Shown piece after piece: positions 1 to 8,302 of a DNA stretch of 24,325 nucleotides (position 1 is the stretch's first letter; each line of letters begins with the position of its first letter). The position numbers were made by a program, and so were the translations under genes. Location of the stretch: assembly GCA_021464525.1 (NCBI GenBank), contig JADRCO010000943.1:1-24325 (forward strand), given 5' to 3'. Source of the stretch: Rhizophagus sp. LPA8_4_AMF (lineage: Eukaryota; Glomeromycota; Glomeromycetes; Glomerales; Glomeraceae). The notes under the pieces were generated by a model. It was not told where the DNA came from. It did no database searches and saw only the letters and a program-made list of their open reading frames with translations.

Positions 1-61
1 AAAGGTTCTTGACCGGTTATGACCGACCGATGACCGACCATGACCGACCGTTGCCATCCCT
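1..61. mobile_element. Terminal fragment of a hAT/MITE-like element
   Basis: Three copies of ATGACCGACC lie at 19-28, 30-39 and 40-49, and the block ends in TTGCCATCCCTGA. Read on the minus strand this end begins TCAGGGATGGCAACGG, the style of a hAT-type terminal inverted repeat with subterminal short repeats. The end of the element at 17734-17752 is similar in style. The other end lies outside the window, so target duplication cannot be tested. Confidence 0.4.
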
Positions 62-498
62 GATCCGGATGGAAAAATTTATGAAAACCATTAGTCCGCC
101 CGTCGTCTAAATGCGATTATTAACAATTAATATTTTGTTTCCAATAATTAGTAGTTATTTGGTAATTATTGACACATTTAAAATAGCTGAAAAGATTGAA
201 AATTTGCATAAAAACTTTTACTCAATATACCGCCTCAGTAAATAATTGCGTGTAGTTGAAAAAGGATATGAGGCGAAATCAGATAGACAGGCATCTTGAT
301 GTAAAATTGGTTAGAATTAACAGTCTTTTAAATAAACTCAATGCAAATTTATTATATTTTGTTTATATCTTTGATAACCAAATAAAAAATACACCATTCC
401 TAACTGAAGTTTCTTATTATTTTATAATGTGGATTTACATTTATATTTTACGCATCCTGCATGCATCAGCGTTGTTATCTCTTATTTCTATTTATCGC
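62..498. other. Intergenic, no gene seen
   Basis: AT-rich sequence with no supported gene. A 96-codon open frame at 256-546 has no recognisable domain, does not begin at a convincing ATG, and runs into the left arm of the inverted repeat at 499-554, so I treat it as chance. Confidence 0.6.
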
Positions 499-649
499 TG
501 TTGTAGACCAAACGTGCATTTGTCCCAAACCTGCACATCGGCCTAAATTAGAAGCCCATTTTAATAATGCCTTAAGACTGTACCAGCGACGATCTTCTAA
601 TTTAGGCTGATGTGCAGGTTTGGGACAAATGCACGTTTGGTCTACAACA
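499..649. repeat. Long inverted repeat (56-base arms, 39-base loop)
   Basis: Arms at 499-554 and 594-649 are reverse complements with a single mismatch (G at 540 opposite the position that would need A). The 39-base spacer is 555-593. I see no clear target-site duplication outside the arms. It lies about 165 bases beyond the possible 3' end of gene A1. It could be a small foldback transposon or MITE, or an inverted duplication. A transcript through it would form a nearly perfect hairpin, which could feed small-RNA production. Two short open frames that cross it are by-products of the repeat. Confidence 0.85.
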
Positions 650-814
650 TCACCATTATACAGTATAACACACCCTGCATTTTACGCGGGTGCATAGAAA
701 ATGAAACTAATTATAATTACAGAAATGTTCTTTTATTGATAAATACAAAAATATACAGGGATATTGATACAGTAAATAATAATAAAAATGTATATATATA
801 TATTATCTTCTCAT

Positions 815-836
815 CTAATTCATCACAATGTCATCA
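815..836 (-). other. Possible last exon of A1
   Basis: If the donor at 912-911 is used with the acceptor CTAG ending at 837 (76-base intron), the final residues become S-I-S-D-D-I-V-M-N followed by TAG at 817-815. The A2 copy offers the equivalent splice (80-base intron) giving S-I-S-D-N-M-I-E-M-S-S-S. The parallel in phase, intron length and sequence supports a real exon, but it could be conserved 3' untranslated sequence. Confidence 0.4.
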
Positions 837-908
837 CTAGTAGAGAGAATTATTTTACTTTAGTATATTATAATCTTGGAATTAAATTAGTTAAAAGATA
901 AATTAAAT

Positions 909-2873
909 TTACCTTATAGAATATACTTTACACTCAACATTATTTTGATCGTTAGATAATTTTAATGTTTTATTCTTACAAATAAAACAAGTTTTATTGC
1001 AGTCACAATTAACATATTCTATAGTAATTTGCTTGCTCTTTTGATTCAAAAAAATTGGGCTATAATTAATATCTTTTGTTAAATATAAACTAATATATCT
1101 TGGATTAAATTCTTCAAATTTAATATATGGCTCGTTCTTCCAGTTAAATTTAAAAGGAAATGATTCATATGAACTAATAGTATTATTACGAATAATAAGT
1201 ATGCAAAAAGAGAAATCAGGTAAGTCATCATAACGTTTGTTTTTTACACAATAAGAAAATGTATCTATTCTAAATTTATTATTAGATTGAATATTGCAAA
1301 AATTATGTCCAATAATAAGAGAATTATTTGAAGAATCCAATTTATTTAATATAGGAATTCCTAAGAAAGGGGTATTTCCTGTTATTAATTCATATTCAAG
1401 TTTGTAATTCATACTGTCAAACAAACATGAACTTTTTGGTTTATATTCATCTTTATATAAGAAAACACTTGTATCAGAAAGGATGTGATTAAAATATATG
1501 TCAAATCCAATAGCCATTATTTTAATTTTCAATTGATATTTAAGTTGTTTAAACTTTTCTTGAATACCATGAATTATAATACTGGGTTTCGCTTTTGGCT
1601 TTTTGAGAATTTGACAATTAAAAAAAACATTTTTTGAATACTCATCAGTATCGACAACTGTTGCAAAAACATCACCATCAGCTTCTTCATTAAGAATGAT
1701 TTCTAAGATATTTTCTGGCAAATTTCTTAATTCGAAAATTCCATGTCTTCCAAGTTCATATAACTCATAATCATAATCCTCAGTACTCGTATAAAGAATT
1801 CTTTTTCCAATAGATTTGATGGTTTCTTTACGTAAATCATCAGGCAAAAATTGAAAAATGCTGATGGGATCTTTAAATTCTATACAATCCCAGTTTTGAT
1901 AATCCTCTAGAGATTCAATCCAAGTTTTTTCATCAAAATTTTCATCATTAGGATGCTTTCCCCCAAGTAATTTCATGTGATTAGAGCTATAAAATTTTGA
2001 TTTTTTACTTGAATTATTAGAGTTGTATCCCATTCTAAGATTCAATGGACCGATGCTTGTGTTTACAGAACCTTCTATAGAATTATCTACAGAACTTTCT
2101 ACCGATATTTTGATATCTTTAGTATAAACTCTTCCTCCTAAAATAATTTCAGTTGGAATAAATTGACCATATCTCTTAGTAATTTTCCTAAATTTTCTAG
2201 GATCTTTGGATTCTATAGCATCATTGATGTCATTTTCAAAGTCATCAGTTAATACTAAATTTTTTTTACTAACTTTCAACGACACTTTGGCAAGTTCCGT
2301 ATATCGATAAGTTGATTTAACTTCGTTATTAAAATTTTCATCTTTCAATCCTTTTATTGATGATAATCCTAATTTTATAAAATTCAATATATTAACGTCA
2401 TCACAATCTCCTTCAATAAATAAATTTGTTTTCTTCATCCAATCTTCTTTTGATTCAAATTCAAGTTTATCTCTTTCATATCCTCCAGTTTTGATTTCAA
2501 TTAATTCACAATCTTTCATTTTAAATGCTCTCTTATCAGCTTTCTTTATTCCATCAAAACTCATAGTACACCCATAATCTAGTTTACATTTTTCATTTAA
2601 AATTTTCCAACTCGGTCTTGAATTTTTTATTAAATATAAATAATAACATGAATTAATATCATCTATAATATCTTTTAAGAAAAATATTTCTTCATTCTCA
2701 CGTTCTATTTCAGCAAATTCATTTTCGGGAGTTTTTTTTGAAAATGATAGTGTTTCATCGATGGTATTACGCTTTTCAAGTTCTAAACGAATATTTGATA
2801 GATTATCTGTTAAACTTAAACGATCTAGTTTAGGAGTTAGTTTCCCTACAGTTTTAATAAATATGTCAGACAT
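909..2873 (-). CDS. MACPF-like protein A1
   Basis: 654 residues in one open frame from ATG at 2873. Residues 1-75 (IFIKTVG...LSLTDNLSNIR) look like a small beta-grasp or ubiquitin-like lead domain; this is a guess. Residues about 190-345 match the membrane attack complex/perforin layout: a strand and helix ending in Y235-G236, eleven residues later L-G-G (245-247), a Ser/Asn-rich variable stretch, a second L-G-G (303-305), W318, S-L (321-322) and a P-I-x-I-F block near 336-340. The rest looks beta-rich and ends in a Cys cluster at 623-632 (C-x-C-x3-C-x2-C). No signal peptide is evident. It is divergent from B1, with start codons 205 bases apart. The stop codon overlaps a good donor (AAG/GTAAAT), and a tiny last exon at 815-836 is possible. 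A pore-forming-type role is inferred from the family; the exact molecular role is unknown. Confidence 0.85.
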   Translation of the reverse strand: MSDIFIKTVGKLTPKLDRLSLTDNLSNIRLELEKRNTIDETLSFSKKTPENEFAEIERENEEIFFLKDIIDDINSCYYLYLIKNSRPSWKILNEKCKLDYGCTMSFDGIKKADKRAFKMKDCELIEIKTGGYERDKLEFESKEDWMKKTNLFIEGDCDDVNILNFIKLGLSSIKGLKDENFNNEVKSTYRYTELAKVSLKVSKKNLVLTDDFENDINDAIESKDPRKFRKITKRYGQFIPTEIILGGRVYTKDIKISVESSVDNSIEGSVNTSIGPLNLRMGYNSNNSSKKSKFYSSNHMKLLGGKHPNDENFDEKTWIESLEDYQNWDCIEFKDPISIFQFLPDDLRKETIKSIGKRILYTSTEDYDYELYELGRHGIFELRNLPENILEIILNEEADGDVFATVVDTDEYSKNVFFNCQILKKPKAKPSIIIHGIQEKFKQLKYQLKIKIMAIGFDIYFNHILSDTSVFLYKDEYKPKSSCLFDSMNYKLEYELITGNTPFLGIPILNKLDSSNNSLIIGHNFCNIQSNNKFRIDTFSYCVKNKRYDDLPDFSFCILIIRNNTISSYESFPFKFNWKNEPYIKFEEFNPRYISLYLTKDINYSPIFLNQKSKQITIEYVNCDCNKTCFICKNKTLKLSNDQNNVECKVYSIR

Positions 2874-3078
2874 TCTACGGCAATGAATTTAACAATACGA
2901 AATTACAAATTGATTAAATTGATTTATATTTGCCCCAATGTTTGAACTTTGTGTAACATTACTCTACGCAAACATTTACATTTGCGTTACCTCCGGAAAA
3001 TTTATTTTCCGGTCTCTCATAAATTCGGAAATTTAATCAAATTGATCGGCAATAACACTAATTTTGCAAAAAAAAAAT
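2874..3078. promoter_or_regulatory. Shared bidirectional promoter region A1/B1
   Basis: This 205-base gap separates the two divergent start codons. It contains TGTAACAT (2952-2959), an inverted repeat ACGCAAA/TTTGCGT (2966-2972 and 2981-2987), and a 20-base palindrome CCGGAAAATTTATTTTCCGG (2993-3012). It also has TTGATTAAATT (2910-2920) mirrored as AATTTAATCAA (3030-3040), each about 38 bases from its gene's ATG. No clear TATA box is seen. Regulatory function is inferred from position and symmetry. Confidence 0.5.
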
Positions 3079-6000
3079 ATGGAAAAAATTTTCTTGAAGG
3101 AATGGATTGACGAACGGATTAACTGTAGGGATATCAATTATTTTTATTATGATGAATTTAGTAACTTAAAAACTTTATATCGAACTTTTGTGAAAAGAGC
3201 GAATTGGGAAAATCGAAAAATTACCGTAGTATTAAGAGTTTTGAATAATTCAATTATTACCGATAATGACCTTAACGAATTTATTGTTAAGGTATATTCA
3301 TATATTTATATTCCTCCTAAATTAAATAGATTTTAAAAACTTATGTAAACATTTGTTATATAAATTATAGTTAAAAGCTCTTCGTATGGTTTATTTTCAT
3401 CCAAATATCAATCGTTTTTTTGGGATAATGAAAGGTCTGTAGCGATATATTTCTTTGATTATTAGGAACGTGTTAAAAAGCATGATACTCAAATCATTTT
3501 TCTTTTTTTAAAAAAATATTTAAATAATAGACTCCAATGAAAATTATTTTTCTGTATTAGAATATGCTAACAAAGGAAGTTTGAGAAGTTATTTAAAAAA
3601 TAAATTTAATGAATTGCAATGGAACGACAAAGTTCGTATGGCTCTAGATATATCTCATGGATTAATGTGTTTACATTCAAAGAAAATAGTTCACAGCGAC
3701 TTGGTAAATAGAAGATTTAAATTGATTGTTATTTTTTTAACGTCAAAATTTAATACTAATATTTTTATATCTTAATTTATTGTAAAGCATGCATATAATA
3801 TACTAGTTCATAACGGTAGATTAGCAATTGCAGGGTTTGGGTCATTCGAACAAGCAACTACAAAAGCTAAATCAGAATTTAAAAATGTAGTTTATGTCGA
3901 ACCACAGTATTTACGTAATTCAATTTATAAACGAGATATGAGATCTGATATTTATAGTTTGGGTGTTCTTTTATGGGAATTGACAAGTGGACGTCCTCCT
4001 TTTTTTAATTACTCGCGCGACTTAGCTCAGATAAAAAACCAGCTTTTAAATGGATTAAGGGAAAGTCAAATTGATAGTACACCTTTAGAATACGTACAAC
4101 TTTACCAAAAGTGTTGGCATGATGATCCGAATGTGAGGCCTAACATTAATGAAATTTTTAAAATTCTATCTCAATTATTATCACAATTTGATGCTAATGA
4201 AAAGTATACTCGATTAACCTATGATGAAAGTATTTCTGATGATAATAGTTATATGGAATTAGATTATAAAGAAATGTCTGATCAATCATCACGTACTACG
4301 AAAATTATTGCGGAAATATTTGGAAGCTCATTAAACGAACAACAAATAATTAAACGATTTAAGTTGAATCATGGATTAATTCTAACTGGAGATAATATAA
4401 GACCAAGTAAACAAGCTATTATTGCTGAAAATGGTAAGTTGAAAATTGATGGATACGAAGGACAGCCTTTAGTATACACATATGTTAATTCTGAAGATAA
4501 TAATAATAAGCCGTTGGATATATGCATCATTTTTCCGGTTGCCGAAATGAGTTATAATGGAAATTTGTTAGAATCTTATTCAAATTGTATGGATGTTGAT
4601 GAAGTATTACATGAACTGTATGGTCATTTTATTGCAAGAAAATTTTTAGTCGGTAATCGATTATTTATAAAAGATTTTAATTTAGCTACTATAACTCAAA
4701 TTGATATCTTAAAATTTTATTTGTATTACATATATCATTTGACTAAATGTTCTACAGAAATTCAATTTGATGATTTAATATTCACCTTGAATCTTTTACC
4801 GAAAATTGTGACATTGGATGGAGAAGAATTGGATACTCATGAAAAACTTACCAAATGGATGTATAATTTACATCAAAGGAAGATGATTAATATAATTTCT
4901 TACGACAATCTCACCCCTTTACAACACAATACATCATCAATAGATCATCTTGAAAATTTTAATGAAAAACAACCAGGAATCATCGATTTTAAAGAAAAGT
5001 TAAATTTAAAAGAATGGGTTGGAGATGTAATGCATAACAATTTAGTTAGTTGGATCAAAGACTTTCAACTTTTTCAAGGATTAATAGTTAATAAGAATTA
5101 TAAAATAGTAAATAGTAGGAAAATTGTTTGTAATTTTATCAAAATCCCTGAAATCGATTTAATTGATAAATTTTATTTGGATGTAATTAAGCCAATAACT
5201 AAATTAGAACAAAGATTAATATCACATGATATTTTTACAATTAAAGATTTGAGCTCTTTTCCATTTATTAGAAGTAAATCAAGTTATGTTAAAGGCTATG
5301 GTTATAATCATGTTCTAGTCAAATATAAGAAATATGAAATTCTCTTGAATATGGATTATATAAAACCTACAAAAGAATTTGAACAAGTTATAGAAGAAGC
5401 ACTTAATAGTATGAGACCCTTAAAAGCTTTACAAGATATATTTAATGAATATGGTCATTTATTTCCACGAAGAATTGTATTAGGAAAGTGCTTAAAAAAT
5501 GTTGTACCAAATCCCTTTTCATCTAATGCGTTTGGCATTGCTACTAACGATGCTCATGAAATACTAAATTTACTAAATAATTTAAATATTTCATTCCTTT
5601 TAACACAGAAAGGGAGAATTATTGAAAAAAAGGATTTACATAATTGGATTCAGAATATCGATAACCATTTAGAAATTATTGAATTCGATAATAACATTCC
5701 TCTTTATAAAATTCTTAAAACAGAACAGCAAGGAAAAATAGATGATATATTAAGAAATAATTCTAGCATTATAATGACAGGAATTACTGATTTAAAAGAT
5801 TTAAATAATAATAATGTTGAGCATTATAAACGTATAAATTTAAATACATCATTAGAAAGTGAAGACTATGAAGTATTTGGATCAATTATTTCGGAAAATA
5901 ATTCAAAATTGGAAGAATTTTATGTTAATTTTGCATTGTATGACTTTAATGGATTTTATGCAATAATAAAAAAATCAAATGAAACAAATATTGATATAAC

Positions 6001-6787
6001 AAATTATAATATTTTTTGGATGATTATTGGAAAACCTTTAAAATTATCAGTTTTTAGTCCAAAAAATAGAAGAAATATTGTAGTTAAATATTGTAAAAAA
6101 TCAATCACATTACAATCTAATCAATTAAATTATCATGTTGAAATCCCTTTTCCATTATTGCAAAATGAATTCATTTTTTTCAATACAACTCCTAAAGGAT
6201 TTGAACTTAAAAGTACCATTAAGTTAATTAGTTGGAGCTATAACTCTATTGATATTAATTTTGATCCTCAACTTAATAATGAAAGTAATTCTTCAGCAAA
6301 CACCGAAATAGCAAAAAATATAGACTTAAATATTTGTATTATATCTCCATATTCTGTAAATTCTGTAAATTTAAAGATTGATAATAAAAAAGAGGAATGT
6401 CCCTTAAATCTAATTGGGGATATTCTGATTACTCCTGTGATATCATCCTTTCAAGAACTACATATTCAAGATCTAAATGGAACTTCTTCAAGAAAAGATA
6501 TATGCCCAAAACAATCCCTTCAAGAACTACATATTCAAGATCAAGACAAATCTCCCTCAAGAAAAGATATATATCCATCCCTTCAAGAATTATTTGCTCA
6601 AGATGATGAAGCTCCTTTAAGACAAAGTAAATATTCAAGCATGATAACCAGAAGAAGAAATATGAGAAATGTAAGACGCGTCACATCCTATCCTCTATTA
6701 AATTATGTGCATCGGTTATCTCAGCGTCAGTTAGCTGAAAGATCTCCTTATGTAAGCAGATATTTTAACGGAAGTTCTTTTTATTAG
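3079..6787 (+). CDS. Pseudokinase with MACPF-like region, B1
   Basis: Proposed exons are 3079-3291, 3371-3434, 3531-3703 and 3788-6787, giving 1149 residues with all junctions in frame. Residues 1-290 align with TKL-type fungal kinases: W-E-N-R then V-V-L-R-V-L in the lysine strand (Arg in place of Lys), L-E-Y near the hinge, H-S-D-L and later N in the catalytic loop, G-F-G (166-168) in place of D-F-G, Y-V-E-P, S-D-I-Y-S-L-G, and C-W...D-P-N-V-R-P. There is no G-x-G-x-x-G loop. The middle part (about 300-640) is a family-private region with L-H-E-L-Y-G-H-F. Residues 705-716 (Y-G-H-L-F-P...V-L-G) and W770 repeat the MACPF spacing in shortened form. The C-terminus has three 21-residue repeats and a basic tail. 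It is likely cytosolic, and catalysis is probably lost. The TTG-led upstream extension is not used as the start. Confidence 0.8.
6446..6634 (+). repeat. Three tandem 63-base units in the B1 C-terminus
   Basis: Units at 6446-6508, 6515-6577 and 6578-about 6634 encode S-[FL]-Q-E-L-H-I-Q-D-x6-R-K-D-I-[CY]-P, with K-Q between the first two and the third decayed. The repeats keep neighbouring frames open on both strands, which explains the spurious short open frames here. B2 lacks this block and has a different repeat at its own end. Confidence 0.85.
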
Positions 6788-7515
6788 TGTATGCCCGAGT
6801 GTATGGTTAGTTATGTATGTTTATATGTATGTTGGTATGTAGGGTATGGCTTTTTAATTTATCAATTCTCATCTTTTTATTAGTTCATACTTAATAATGA
6901 GTTTAAATATTTCTATAACATCTGAATGGGCAAATTGTTCATTTTCTAATATTTTTTCAATAATTCGGTAGAAAAGTGCGCCAGATCTTGTTCCTTTCAA
7001 TGATGAGTTGTATGAAATTTTAAATAATTTATTAAAAACAACTTACAAAGATTGAAAGTTTTTATTTATTCTATTTTATTATTTATTTTATTTTATTTTG
7101 GTCTTAAAAATCTTTACTACAGTAGACAACAAACTGAGATAGATTTACTAATTTGTAAATTTCAAGCGATTAAATATATTAAGATATGCTTTATTTTTAA
7201 ATTTACGTTCAATAAAGCAAATTTATTAATGTTTAACCAATAATAAATAATCAGCGTGAAAAATTAATTAATTAATTATCTGTTATTGTTAAATGGGTGC
7301 GGAATTGGAGGATAAATAACTATTATGTAACATTGAAAAAAAATTACATGTTGTTGGACTTTTTATCGCTTTATCAAAATTTCTTGTACCATACCATCAC
7401 TACTACAGTATGCTGTATAACATTATTATTCATATTAGTTCCAATTTCAGTTAATATCGTACATCAAAATAAAAAGGTTAAAATACTTTCTGATAACAAT
7501 AACTTAAGATACTAG
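6788..7515. other. Intergenic after B1, with a possible exon remnant
   Basis: No intact gene. Starting near 6972, about 26 codons read K-S-A-P-D-L-V-P-F-N-D-E-L-Y-E-I-L after a possible acceptor (CGGTAG). This looks coding in composition but stops quickly and has no supported partner exon. Open frames at 7052-7243 and 7297-7515 are Leu/Ile/Phe-rich; the second starts only at GTG, and neither has a recognisable domain. Confidence 0.5.
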
Positions 7516-7702
7516 CATCAAAAGTGTACTCAAAGTGGAGCTTTATTTATAAAAATAGAAGGCCAAATTAATAATCTATCTTAGCACAAAATTCCCAAAG
7601 TAGTGCCATGATTCGCTGCGCCGTTTCTAAGAAAATTTGTTCATATTTATACATAATAACTTCTTTAACAGAGACTTTTCTACACTTTGACCCATTTTGA
7701 CG
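7516..7702. mobile_element. Possible MITE with imperfect inverted ends
   Basis: The left end CATCAAAAGTGTACTCAAAG (7516 onward) and the reverse complement of the right end, CGTCAAAATGGGTCAAAGTG (ending at 7702), align with a few mismatches and a two-base gap. The inside has no open frame. No target-site duplication is clear. The composition and ends are of the Tc1/mariner-derived MITE style, but the class is uncertain. Confidence 0.35.
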
Positions 7703-7740
7703 CTGTTTCCATAACTCTTAAATGTTGATGATCATTAGTA

Positions 7741-7816
7741 CTGTATAGTACAATACCAAATCAAAAATTATCTAAATAATATAAAATTAGAATTTGATGT
7801 TGTACCAATTTTGAGA
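7741..7816. repeat. Dispersed AT-rich repeat, copy 1
   Basis: The stretch containing ACTGTA...ATACCAAAT, CTAAATAATAT and TACCAATTTT recurs in the same order, with diverged spacing, at about 16150-16237. It is probably an old MITE fragment. Sequence from here to 8195 holds nothing else I can support. Confidence 0.35.
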
Positions 7817-8195
7817 ATTTAATATACTGAATATATATATGTATACGCATAAATAAACTGTCGGGATAATTAGATTTTCATGTTGTTCTTTTGTTTTTCA
7901 ATTGTTTTTAAAATTTATAAAATTTATTGTGCTTTAGTGGATAAATATAAATTTTGTTGTAAAAGTAAATAAATAAAGGGAACTTCTTTATTGCTTTAAT
8001 ATAAAATTTAATTACAAATCAACTTAAATTTTACAAAGACTCAAGAAAATAAAATTATAATGCCTTATAGACGTCATATTAACCATTTGCTCAATAAATA
8101 AATATAAGTAATATAAAAAAAAGGATGAACATTTTTAGAATAATCTGTTCAAAATTTTGATATGAAATGAGGGTTTAAAATGAGCAAGTTCAGAT

Positions 8196-8226
8196 TCAAG
8201 ACGAACTCATTTCAATCATGTTATCA
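8196..8226 (-). other. Possible last exon of A2
   Basis: The donor at 8306-8305 (AAG/GTAATT, overlapping the stop codon) and the acceptor TTATTAG ending at 8227 would join an 11-codon tail ending in TGA at 8198-8196. See the equivalent exon of A1, whose first residues after the junction (S-D-D/S-D-N) agree. Confidence 0.4.
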
Positions 8227-8302
8227 CTAATAAAATGAGATTATTTATTTGAATTCAGTATGATTATAACTTAGAAACAAATTAATTAGATAGTGAATTA
8301 AA

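Noticed and set aside
256..840. Open frames of 96 and 76 codons
   Set aside because: Both include arms of the inverted repeat, lack good ATG starts or domains, and look like chance.
6397..6638. Two 69-codon frames on opposite strands
   Set aside because: They are shadows of the tandem repeat coding for the B1 C-terminus.
7052..7515. Two hydrophobic short frames
   Set aside because: AT-rich sequence gives Leu/Ile/Phe runs by chance; the second has only a GTG start and no family was recognised.
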